Source: Strigamia acuminata (Eukaryota; Arthropoda; Chilopoda; Geophilomorpha; Linotaeniidae). From it: DNA of 64,000 nucleotides. The notes under the pieces were generated by a model. That model saw nothing but the letters and a program-made list of their open reading frames with translations. It was not told the origin of the DNA and did not search any database. This document shows positions 34,401 through 46,400 of this stretch, one piece after another. How positions within the stretch are numbered: position 1 is the first letter of the stretch; every line of letters begins with the position of its first letter. Position numbers and translations under genes: made by a program. The stretch covers positions 17,138,427 through 17,202,426 of the forward strand of contig OX442315.1 in NCBI GenBank assembly GCA_949358305.1. Direction: 5' to 3'.

Positions 34401-37400
34401 GTTGCCTTTAGTGATGAATCGAAAATTTGCTTTGGCTGGTGGGGATTGTGGGAAATTTGTTTGCAGTAGGGCGATTGCATTCGAACTGTTTGGTTACACA
34501 CTGTGAAATTTCCCCAAAGTATAGACCTGCTGTTCAGTAATCGATACTGGAAGGCGGTGTACAGTATAGTATTGTGAATGGCACAGTCCTTGATAAGGTG
34601 TACATTGACATTCTGAAAACATCTCTTCTGCCAACATCAGATGAATAGTTTGGTAAATGTCTAAATGACAATTTCATCTCTAAGGATGATGATGTTTCTT
34701 GTCACCGTGCCAACACTGGAACTTGGAATATAAAGATGAAGTGGGAATTGAGGTAATAGATTGATAAGAAAAGGCCAACAAAAAAGCAGAACGGGAAGAT
34801 AAAGATCCCATCAAACAAAATGGGCGGAAGAATAGAATTAACAGTGGCGGATAGCAATCGGGGTGCAGCACCTGCGGTTGACACGGGTCCACGAGCCTAT
34901 AGGGCCCATGGAGGATGGAAAAACAATGTACTTTACTACCCCGCTTTAAGCTGCACGCCGGTATAACTCGAATCGGACCAGACTGCTGGTAAATCCCGTT
35001 TTTACCGGCATGTCATTATAAATGAGTACGAATATTTTTCAATGAGAATTGAACTAAAACAAGCTTAAAAAACGTTTTTAAGTGTACAAAATGTAGGAAA
35101 TTGGCCTCAATTTCTTTAGATTTACCCAAATTTTAACAATAACCGTCAGAATTTCAATAAAATTTCATCAGGGCTCTTTTAATTTAAAACAAAATAAAAA
35201 ACCAGCTTTTTCACTTATACCGGCATGTTTCACTTTTACCGGCATGCCGGTATAAGCTTTATGACCCAAACTAATAAAAGTTGGTAATCCCATTTGCAGC
35301 AACATGCGGCTTAATGTGGGGTATTACGGTACCAAGTACCGAAAATCGTAACTACGGCTCTGCTAAATGGCCCATCAACCCAACTTGCACATGGGCACTT
35401 TGATTTCTTGCTACGCCACTGACAAGGAGACCGCAGGAGTGTGTAATCCATGACCTAAACAATGTTTTTTTCTTATATTTAAATATTTATATATTTAAAT
35501 TTAAATGAATAGTGAATTATGGGTAGTTATGATGTCACATGTCACATGTTCAGCAACCTAGTCACCAAGTGTAATAATAAAATTGGCCTTTTTACTCAAA
35601 AAATAAAAAAGTAGTGTTACAACACACGGTGAAGAATTCTGTGTATTGCAACTGTTAGAAACAATGTGAAAGAGAGGTGCATTTAAATATAAGAAAGAAA
35701 CATTGTTTAGATCATGTGAATACTTTATTTTTTTAAAAAGTTAACAATTGTGGATTACACACTCCTGCAGTGTTCTTGTGAGAATTAATTTGCAACTCAT
35801 AATTTGTAAGACAGCCTCAGCTCTCAGATAGAACTCACGGAATTTCCGCCCTTTTTACCTTTATGTGACAGACAAATGTATTTTTCATGTCTTCTGCTGC
35901 AGCTTTATTTTCTTTTGTCAGGCCAAATTTATAGCTTAAATTTTAAATGAGAAATCATAACTCTCATGAGACTTTGAAGAGAAAGCTACAATAGAAATGC
36001 TGCCTAATTGAGCCTTTTTCGTCTCCTGTTTCGTCGAAAAGAGCTCATTATTCGTTTCTAATGCGCATCTGCAGCGATGTTCTATTTTGACAGTACACGT
36101 CGCACCTGCCTATTGGAGAACATTTTGACAAACACTTTTGTCATGTTTTAGTGGTTCCTTCAAGTATGTTCTGTATTGTGTTTTACAAGTTAGTGTTGCT
36201 TTGTCAACATGAAGAATATTATAAATTTGAATATTTTTCTTGCAGAAATTACATGCAGCTTAATAAGAAGAATTCTGCATTATCTTAGTGTTGTAAATTC
36301 AAACTAGGCGCATTCTTAAAGGTCATGTTTAACTTGTAGTTACTCTTCATGTAGTCATAGCTGGAACGCCAGTAAAAGATTTGAAAATAAACGCCCTTCC
36401 GGTTTAAAATCACTAGGCAACAAAGAAATAGTCAGGGCCGGATTTACGCATAAGCAAAATAAGCAGTTGCTTACCCATCGGGGGCCCCGGAAAAATTACT
36501 CGATTTAAGTATTCTGAGTACGTAACAAAACGATAAGCTGCGAACTCTGCTTCAACGATATAATCGACCAATTTCCCACCGTCAAAAGTAATAAAATAAA
36601 ATCATTTATATTTATGGTATCCCATCACTTCTTCGAATTTCATTTCTTCGAAAATTCGAAATGTCGGGTCTGTGCCCGACAATGGACAGCGGGTGGCAAG
36701 AGGTTGAATCACGGTGAACGACTGTGTTCCGACAAGACATATTTTCTACTCTCACCTCTGTCTAAACTGCTGTTTAGTCTAAATGAGTTTATGAATGTGC
36801 CTACTAAAAGTGTCACTCGCACCCTAATACACTATTAGTATTCTTCAGTCATTCCAGCAGGCCATAAAGTTAGTCAATAAATCACTTGAAAGAAACAAGC
36901 GCTTGCTCTTTAACTAAGAGTGTTTATGTTCTACACCATCTGCAATAAATTGCTAAAATTATAGACACAAACCTTATCAATATTGATGAACATTGAGCTA
37001 ACCGTCGTCCTGACGCACGCAATCCAGTTCTTACTTGACCCATGTGCAAGCAGTTTTCGAGGCCAATGACTTCAATCAGGTTATCTCCAACATCTGAAGA
37101 GGATTGAAATTAATGTTGGAATGTGTGCAAAATGTGAAGAAGGATATTTTTAGACGCTTAAATTAAATTAATGTGAGAAATAAGGGAAAGTTGGTTAAAT
37201 ATTTTTGGGAGGTCACCTTGAACTGAATGCGCTAAGTCGTTGGAGCTGTAGCTACTTGAAGATACTTCTTTGTCTCTCTTCCTTCGTTTCTTGGGCTTGG
37301 AAGGATTTTTATGTTTTTTGTGACTAGTATTATCTCCCCATAAATTAGATCCACCATGAGTGAAAGGAATATTGAGCAGTGAGATGCCCTGTAAGGACGG

Positions 37401-40400
37401 TCCCTTGGCTAGATCGAGGGTGAAATCGTCACACTATAAAATGGAAGTTTAAAAAGATTGATTGATGGCCAAATTGAAAATTGCATTTTTTATCTCTTTC
37501 GTTTTATTTTATTTATATTTTTTTTTCTTCTTTCTTTCTTTACCGTGATTTCGATATCTTCGTGCAAGTTTTTACACGTCGCAGCGAACGTTTCTGACGT
37601 TGCAAACTCAAAATACCACATTTTGTTTTTCATTCTAAATTGACGAATAAAAGAAATTTATTTCACGTTGTAAGTGGATGACTACACAGCCGTAAACACA
37701 GGCCAGCTCTTAATATTAATTTTTGATGATAATTGTCAAACAGGAGGTTAGGTTTACATGCAAATACAGTTAAGTTAATTACGCACCGTTTTTTAAACAA
37801 CCTTTACACAATTAAGGCCTTAAAATGCAGTACAGTCGAAACTTTTTATAACGAATCGCGATATAACGAATTATCTATATAACGAATACGTAAAAACGGC
37901 CGGTTTGGTTGGCTGGCCATAGAACACCATGTTAAAAAAATTCGTTATAACGAATTCTCGTTAAAACGAATCGATTTTTCGGGTTCCTTGCGATTCGCTA
38001 TAAAGAGTTTCGACTGTAATAGACTTTATACATTTTTCGTCTTAAAAACTGATCAAGGTTTAATATTTTTTGTATATTTTTATTTTAAATTTTTATGGCG
38101 TGCTTTAGTTTTATTGCTGAGATTTTAATTAACAACTTTTGTTTTAGGCTTTAGCGATGGTGTGTAAACTGTTAATGGCTGCTTTGTGACCTAAATATAA
38201 AAATATTTGTAACACGTGATTTCAAGTGGCGGCCGCGAGGGCGGTAGACAAGATTTAGCTCAGCGAAAGGTGGATGTCGGAAAAGTAAAATTGGACTGAG
38301 ACTAATGGAAGACTGAGGGCGACCCACCCACCCATCCCCACCCAGGTGCACAAAGATCTTCTGTCTGTAGTGCCCCGGGCAAAGCAAATAGATTTTGTTT
38401 AATTTGGTTCAATCAATCAATCAATCAGTCTGATTGAAAGTGGTTTGAATCATTTCCAAATGTTTGACAAATTCAAAATTGACATTCGGAGTGGAACGGA
38501 GAAAATGAGAAAAAATTCTCACCGACTGCTGAATTTCTCCGGATGTTTTTCTCGTTCCAAATGAAATTTTATGCAAATGCTAGCGTCCTATATATACATA
38601 AAAGTGAAATGTACACTTATAGCTGTTGATCAAATGTCTAAGTAGCCATAAATAATAATTATACGAAAGTAATGACATATTGCTTACTACTCCTATGGAA
38701 AAGTAATTATTAATGATGTTATAAGGAACAGCGTCGCCAGGCTCATCACTGGACTGCTCGATGGTTATTTGCCACCTATCCATCATGACGCACGTACTTT
38801 TTTCAATTTTCTTGAGAATTTTAGCAATGCTTTCTCCTTCATATCCAGGTCCCCATCGTAAACAACGGGCTAAATCATTTCCTGTACCCAAGGGAAGCAC
38901 TGCTACTGCTGGCTGGCTGATAAATTGCACTTTGTCTTGACAAAATAGAAAATAAAATAAAACGATAAATAAATATTTTCCTTTTTCTTTTTCCAATTTT
39001 TCTTTTTAATTTTTTTTTAAATTCTGAGGGAAATTATAAATCTCACCCATTGTTTCTAAGACCCAACCGACTGTTCCATCTCCTCCGCAGCACAAAACTC
39101 TGAAATTCGGAACGTCTTTGTAAAATAAAAGTCTGAAACGGGCAATATTATTGGTCGCTTTATTGATTATTGCATTATACGATGAAGGCAATTAAGTTAC
39201 CCCTGCATTGGACCTCCCTTGGCAAGATTATAAACTTGGCGAGGATTCAACAGATATTGCAACTTCCTTAGGATTCTGTTAATGTTGCACGTGAGAATTT
39301 GAGCGCAATAAATGACAAGAGCACACAGTACTCACCTAGAACCTTGCCGGCCTCCGCTCTTAGGGTTAATGAAAACTAGCAACGGGCATGAACCAGAATC
39401 TGGAGTTATCTGAAACGACATTGGAGAGACCTCCCCCCAACCAAATTGAATTAGCATCGCAAATGAGAAGTGTCTTCGGGAAACACATTGAAATTCGAGA
39501 AGTGTTTTCCTGCGCTCTTTTGTCTTGTCAACGCCTACCTAACTATTCCATCTATATTTATAATACACGCACCATGTTTGTGCGATTGGTTTATTTGGAC
39601 AGCGAAAAGCTTTTCGATTAAAATGGTGGCAAATTCAAATTGAAGGGTACATCTCTAGATGTGGTGCGTTTAATCATTAGGTGCATTCAAAGTTTATGTT
39701 GCAAAAACAAGACGTGAATTATTTTATTTTTGCATCTGTTTATAGTTAAAATTTCTTCATTTTCGTTCAATAACCGACTTACAGTACGGGCTACTTTTTT
39801 TAATACAATTAGAGTGAGTCCCTACATACGAACTTCCAATTTCGTGGCAGTGCATAAATTAGTTTGCTTTTGATGATTGTTTGTGGATGTTTATTTATAG
39901 AAACACTATCTAGGTGCATTCAAAAGTCATTTAGACTAAACAGCATTTTTGAGCAACATTTTAAGCTGCTGACAAAACATGTTGAACTAGAGTTTTTAAA
40001 TTTATTGCAGTTCAACATATTTTGTTGTTTAAATGGCGTGCGCATGACCCACTGCGATTAAAAGCAGACTAGCTGCCATTTTATTAAGTTAGACCTCAGT
40101 CATGCAGTTTAAAAATGCTGTTTAGTCGAATGCAGCTAGCTACTCATGCGGTTCAAAAAAACATTGAAATTAAATTGCATTGGTTTCACGAGAATGCATC
40201 TTGTAATACATCTTTGCATGCCATTGGTTTGCAAATGATAGCTACGAAATGCCCAATAAATGATTTGTCAAATATAAATGCATTTTCAAATTAATTTTTT
40301 CAATTATAATATGAAATGAATTATTTAATGTACAAATAATATACTTAATAATTTAACTTAATAATAGAATGCGATATAGTATTGTAAAATAGGTTCAAAA

Positions 40401-43400
40401 AGCAGCAAAACAGTAACTTTGAATGCATCTGTCGATTCGATTGTTTCGCTCTTGTTAACGGAAACAATTTGGTGACCAATATTACCAAACGTTTCATTTG
40501 TAGTGTAGACGTGCTTATCGATTGATGAGGAAATTTATTCGGAGGTGTAACAAACAATTTCTTTTCCATTAACGAGACGACTGCATCACTCGGGAAACGA
40601 GTTCTCGAATTCCTGTTAAGTGCTACAGTACTGTAATATAAATCTACCATATTGGTGTCAAGTAGAGCGCATTCCGTTTTGTTTAAATTCCTTTTCTCTT
40701 TAGTGATGCTCCTTTGTCTGTCCTACAATGACCATGCACGTTCACAGATAAAACTAATGGCGTGAAATAAAAGAGACAGCAGCGACTCACCAATACAATG
40801 GGACAGATGGATGTCGGAGGGAGAATGTGAACACGGTGCTCGCCCAGATTGCATTCTGGTTTCACCTGAGAGGCACACCGGTTGTGGAGCTGCAATATAT
40901 CCCAATACATTGCACACGGATCAATAGTCAATACGCAAAACTTACGTTTTTAATTTTAATGGGCAAAAATTATACGCAAACTTACGGTGATTTGGCACCA
41001 ACGGCAATGCAGACCTGTGATCCCGTTATAACTTTTGATGGATTTCTTGCATTTGCCGCATTTTCCTGAGCAGTTACCCTCGACCCAATGATGGGTCATG
41101 GTCTGACAAAGGTCAAAGTCAATTGACACGGGCTGCAATTGCTTTGGCTAATCGAAACCTTACCTGAGATGTCTTTTTCGATTTGACGTACGTACTGATA
41201 CACGATGCGGGCGCTCTTTGCACGCATCGCTCATGCACAGTAAATTTGCAGACTGCAAGCAAAAAGATATGAATAAAACAAGAAATAAATAAATAAATAA
41301 ATAAATAAATCAACAATATATTCATGCAAAATAACGTGGGGAATAAAGTTGCTAAGATACCGTCCGGATTCGGTGTCGGTACTGGAAGGCTCAAACTCAT
41401 GTCAGTCACACAATGAATAATGGATACTCGCGCGGACAATTTTATACAGACAAAGATAAATAATTGAGTTGCCATCACATTCATTTTAATGAGGCGTGCG
41501 TTGTCGCCCTAATGGGATTTTATCGCTAACTGAGCCAACGCCCTGTGTATTTTCCCCTTTAAACCCCATCCTTTGTTTCAACTTCTTACTTACATGCACA
41601 ACACAATCCTTTTTTTCCGAGACCCATCAGCATGTTGAGACAAAGGTTACAGTAAGCTGGTTTGCTGAAATGCTTTAGGCGCCAAATGTGATTACCGTCG
41701 TCTTTGACATTCTAAAAATGATAAATAGAGTGAAATAAAACGGAGGATGGGGACAAAAAGAAAAGAGAAAAAAGTCGTTGAAAACAAGTTTTTAAACAAA
41801 AGCTCCGCCTCGTCTTAGCGACAAAGCTTCGCCGCAATACACACAGACTTTTTTTTTTCATACCGCATCTAAACCAAGCAGGACCAGAAGAGGGATTGTA
41901 GTAAGACCTCCACGTTTCCATTCCTCAAGGGACACCGTACCGTCTGCATCGTAGTCTATTTCGACCATCATGTCTTGAAGAATCTGACCGTTTAAGTACG
42001 CGAAAAGAAAAATAAACATTATTTCAGTTTATGTTTGTTTGCAAAGTTTGTGCGTGTTGTGTCTTTGTCAGCTGGCAGTCCGATAGGCTGTGTTTGTAAA
42101 ATGTCACGGGAATAAATGCAATAAAGACTCAAATGCAGCTGTGAACAAAGTCCCTCGATAGAACAACACCAACAACAATTTACTCTAAAACATATATTTT
42201 AAAAAAGTTGGTGTAATTTAGCGGTCGTTGTGCAGTACTTCGCTCGGTAAGTTAGAGGAAACGAGTACGAATGAATGGCGTGAGCTGCATGAGCAATAAA
42301 ACCCATTCCCTCCTGAGGAAAAAAATTATTGGCCATAAGAAAATATGACTGCACCATTGGTTAATGCTTCTGGCATGAAAGATAATTTTTTTTTTTTATT
42401 TTTTTTTTTTTTTTATTTTAAATGATGAAACGACACTTGTTTTAAAGCAACTTGATGCTTTCGCCCAATGCTTTGGAATCGAGTGAAACGTCCATTTCGT
42501 TAATTTCTTTTCTACGAGTTTTGGGCGGTTTCACTTCATTTGTTTTCTCCTGCCACGGAAGAGGAGGTTTAAGTGGCTAATGATGCTAATTTCTGTAGAA
42601 ACTCATCGGCCTCGGCCGCACATTAACATTGGGTCTAAGTGGTAGCGTTGCCATGGAGACGGTTAAGAGAAGCAATCGCCATGACGACGAAGCAATCAAT
42701 AAGCGCGCCAAACTTCTCTTCCCAGCCCATCGCTCGTTTGTTCCTAAAAATAGAACGCAAGGCTTTCCCTCCTGTCACCCTCGGTTATAAATAGGGTGCC
42801 GAATTGAGGGACACTCAGCCAAACGACTGAATTTAATCAGTTACAACCCCATAAGCGAAGCGATTACATTTTTTTCCCAGATTAGGTCTGCACTTTTTTT
42901 TCTCTTCTTTATTTTTATTTTAGTCGTTTGTCACTTGTTTTTTGTTCACGTAAAGTGGTCGATCATTTTCGCATTGCGATACGACTTAGTGCGCATGTGC
43001 TAATTTAAAGTAAGCACTCGTATCATTTTACGTATGACGAAAAGGAACGGTCGAATTGAGTGTTAGTTGTTGAATGTCTCGTGTCAAGCTGGACGAGTGT
43101 GACAACACGCAACACAGCTGTATGCAATGTGTGCACAGTAAAGCATAAGTGGCTGAAAATTTCATAAGACACTGAGATATTTATTAAGCTTTCGTGTTTC
43201 GGACTAATCTAGCCGTTAGACAAAGCGTGTAGTCAGTCACTATAGTCGAATAAATTATTGATGTTGTGAATTTTATAGAGGCGAGATTTGGAAAAGAGTT
43301 ATGTGTGTAAAATAATTCAGGAATTCAGTTTTAGTTTATTTTATTTTAAGGTGTGGAAGTGATTTTGTATCTCAGTCGTTTAAATTGTAATATCGTAGGA

Positions 43401-46400
43401 AATCAGGACATTTCTAATGGTAAAGAATTTTTTTAATTAACATGATTTCTTAAATTAAGAAAATTTGGCAGTAATGTCCAGAAGTTGAGGATTTTTAGAA
43501 TTTGCTTTGAATTTCTGCACAATTTGCTTGAATTTTTAGAATTTGCTTTGCTTTTTGAATTACAAGACTTATTGTTAAATTTTTTTGTAATTATTATGAA
43601 TTGGGGAAGCGAAAAACAAATTATAGAATTTAAAATTCAATTTTAAAACATTTCAGATAAAACTAACGTTATGTTGAAATGAAGTTTCTTTGACGGTTTG
43701 TTGTCAAGTGAACATCAAACAAAATAAAATAAATCGTACAAAAATTGAAGTCAACATTTCAAGGTTCCAGACTGAAATGTTGAAAACACGATTTATTTAT
43801 TCATTTATTTTTTCTGAGATCAATGAAAAACAAAAAAATAAAAAATAAAAAATAAAAAATAAATTTTTTTTGATGTTATTTTTACGAGAACTTTAACCTT
43901 ATAAACGTGTCATTGCCGCTAAATAACATCGAACAATGTCCAGATTTCCAATATCGATAACAGACGAAATAACCTAATCCCCAATATTGGCAACACTACA
44001 GATATTTGACCTATTTAGCCGAGTTTCTATCTGCTTTTTGATGTACACAGTGTGTGTGCTCTTAAAATGAACAATATTTTCAATTGCGACTTAAAAAACA
44101 TTAATTAAATTGAATTTACAATGCATTTTGAACGTAAGAATAATAGTATTGCTGCAATACTCACCGGTTTTAGTTCCGAAACATCCCATCCAAGGTATTC
44201 CGCAACGTTCATCATTTGGTCGATGATGCAATCCATTTCCTAGTTACCATAACAACATCAAATAAGTCTATGACGCTATCCAATTTTAATGCATTTAATG
44301 AATCCCATTCGTTGTAAACATCCACAGTCCAATTAAATTTCTTACACAAATTTGTTTTTATTTTTTTATTTTTTAGATAAATCAAAAATTACGTTAAAAA
44401 AATATCCAAATTTAATTCCCCATAAACTTGGCAACGAACACGACATAAATAAACGAGTCGCGACGACAGCCCACTGCCAAAATGCCACTATTTTTTCCCT
44501 CCCGCCCGCCCTTTGTCTCCACTTTATTTTTTCCCATTAATTTATCCTTTCCTCAAGATTGACAAGAAAAAAAACCCTTTCCTAATAATTTGTCTCAATT
44601 GATTTAGCGCTCTTCATTTAGAACCAATCTCTTTTCATTCCCCGCCATTTTTTCCAACCAACATCCCACGAGACATTTTTCAACGAACGTTCACCACACT
44701 TTCCCTCAATAAAACTCCTAACAAGATTAAAACCAAAAGCAGACGAAAAATAAAGAGTAAACTTACGTATGTATCAAGAACGCCGTTTCCGTCTGTGTCG
44801 TAAAGGCGAAACACGACTAAATAAATAAAAATAAAAAATAAAAAATAAAAAAAAAGCAAATAAAAGTGTAAATGTGGTGAATGTGCGTAGGAGCAGGTGA
44901 GGAAAGGAGAGGGTGAGGCCTGAAAGGTCGCATGTTGACACAAGCCGATCAGTTTAATGGAGGATCAACACAAGTTTCATCGTCTCAAACGTAATTGAGG
45001 TTCGCGTGACGTCAAAGATTTTTTTTCGTCCCTCTCCTTTTCTTACACTCTTAAGTTGCTAGTGGCAACGGTTTGAGGGAAGGTCTGTTAGAGATGAGAA
45101 GGGGGTTTACCAGAAACTGCTCAAAACGACTGGCAAATTGACATTGGAAAGGATGAAAAGGGGAAGCGACATCGATCGACAACGATTCAAGTGGTTTTGG
45201 CCGCTAGGAGAATTTTAGGGAGGCAGGGGTGGGGTGGGCAGATGAAAAGATCTTACACTCCAATTTATCCTCTGGACGACCACCTTCGAGCAGCGACAAA
45301 TAGCAAAAGACATCTTTGAGAGGCACGTGCACTGATTGCACGTCCACTACAGCGCTCGATTTTCTCACTGCTTTTATGACTTCACCTGAGAGGAATTTTT
45401 AGAGGTTAAAACAAAGTTGGAAAAATAAATATTTGATGAAAAATGAGAGGAAATCCAATCGAATTTAATACCTGAATGCACCAAGAGAGAATTATTGGAC
45501 TTCCGCGAAGAATTACGCGAGATTTGGCTCGGAGTAGAGTCGTTGGATCGAGGAACAGGCCCGAAAGATGATTGGGTCACTGTCACCATCGGGTGGACGG
45601 TTGCTCCCAAGCTACCTAGATTATATATTTCGGGATTTATGAGTGTGGTGTAATTAATTCTATGAAATGTGTGATATTTTGCATTATTTTCAAGTTGATT
45701 TAATGATTTTCTCTAAAAATAGATTTTTTTTTTTTTTTTAGTTTTATGGATTTTTTTTTATTTTTTGGGAGATAGAGCTGCACAAAAAATCCCTTCCCGC
45801 TTTGATTTATTGGGTAAAGTATCCTCAGTTTTTCTACCGGTACTTTGTAAATCAAGAAATGTCAGCCGGATAAGAGAATAAACGTAAATAAATGACGTGA
45901 AACTTATCCATAATGAATGCGCGCTTGGAATAGAAAAAGTGCGAAGGAAAGTAGCGCGTATGAGGTAGTGCGTGTATAAAATACAAAATGAACAACGTAG
46001 GAAAAAAAAATATTTTTCTCAACTTACAAACTGCTCTGATTAATATCTCAGATTTTATGGAATTTATGTTCCCTGCGAAGGAAATCCCCTCAAATCCCGT
46101 AGGTAATAAAACACCGACTTTGCTCAATTTTTAACGTAAAACTTACAGTATTAAAAATACATCTGACGCTTTTTTCTTTCAATTTATAAGATTGATTCAG
46201 TAAACTGTAGGAATGTACGCTAAAATTTAACAGAAAAAATTTACCAAAATAGAATTATTAAAAAAAATTAATCTTTTTTTGGGTTTATAAATTCATTCAA
46301 GAAGTTCTAGAACTAGTAAACAACGATCAATCATTAAATTCAACGATGATATTAGTATTTTATCATCTAAAAAAAAAAAACAAGCATAAATTTTCCATCA

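Larger units (their letters stand above)
28662..36972. other. 8.3-kb penultimate DGK intron, rich in transposons
   Basis: No coding exon found. Holds hAT-like, TA-type MITE and palindromic elements listed separately. Further unresolved hAT-type ends are seen at about 28993 (agtggttcttaatctttt), 30884 (cagtggcgtacccagg) and 36434 (cagggccggatttacg), none with a confirmed partner end. A short degenerate tandem (aggtcaggtt motifs) lies at 32964-33008. Confidence 0.7.
28442..39409 (-). other. DGK: DGK catalytic and accessory domains
   Basis: Catalytic domain: [18 protein letters not shown] (39336-39409), [35 protein letters not shown] with the invariant GGDGT at 39072-39086, and [20 protein letters not shown] (38688-38935). 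Accessory domain: [101 protein letters not shown] and VPMLMGPPP. Exon 37217-37433 carries a Lys/Arg-rich insert ([19 protein letters not shown]) after NLWGD, where vertebrate beta forms also have a basic stretch. All catalytic glycines are intact. Confidence 0.9.
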
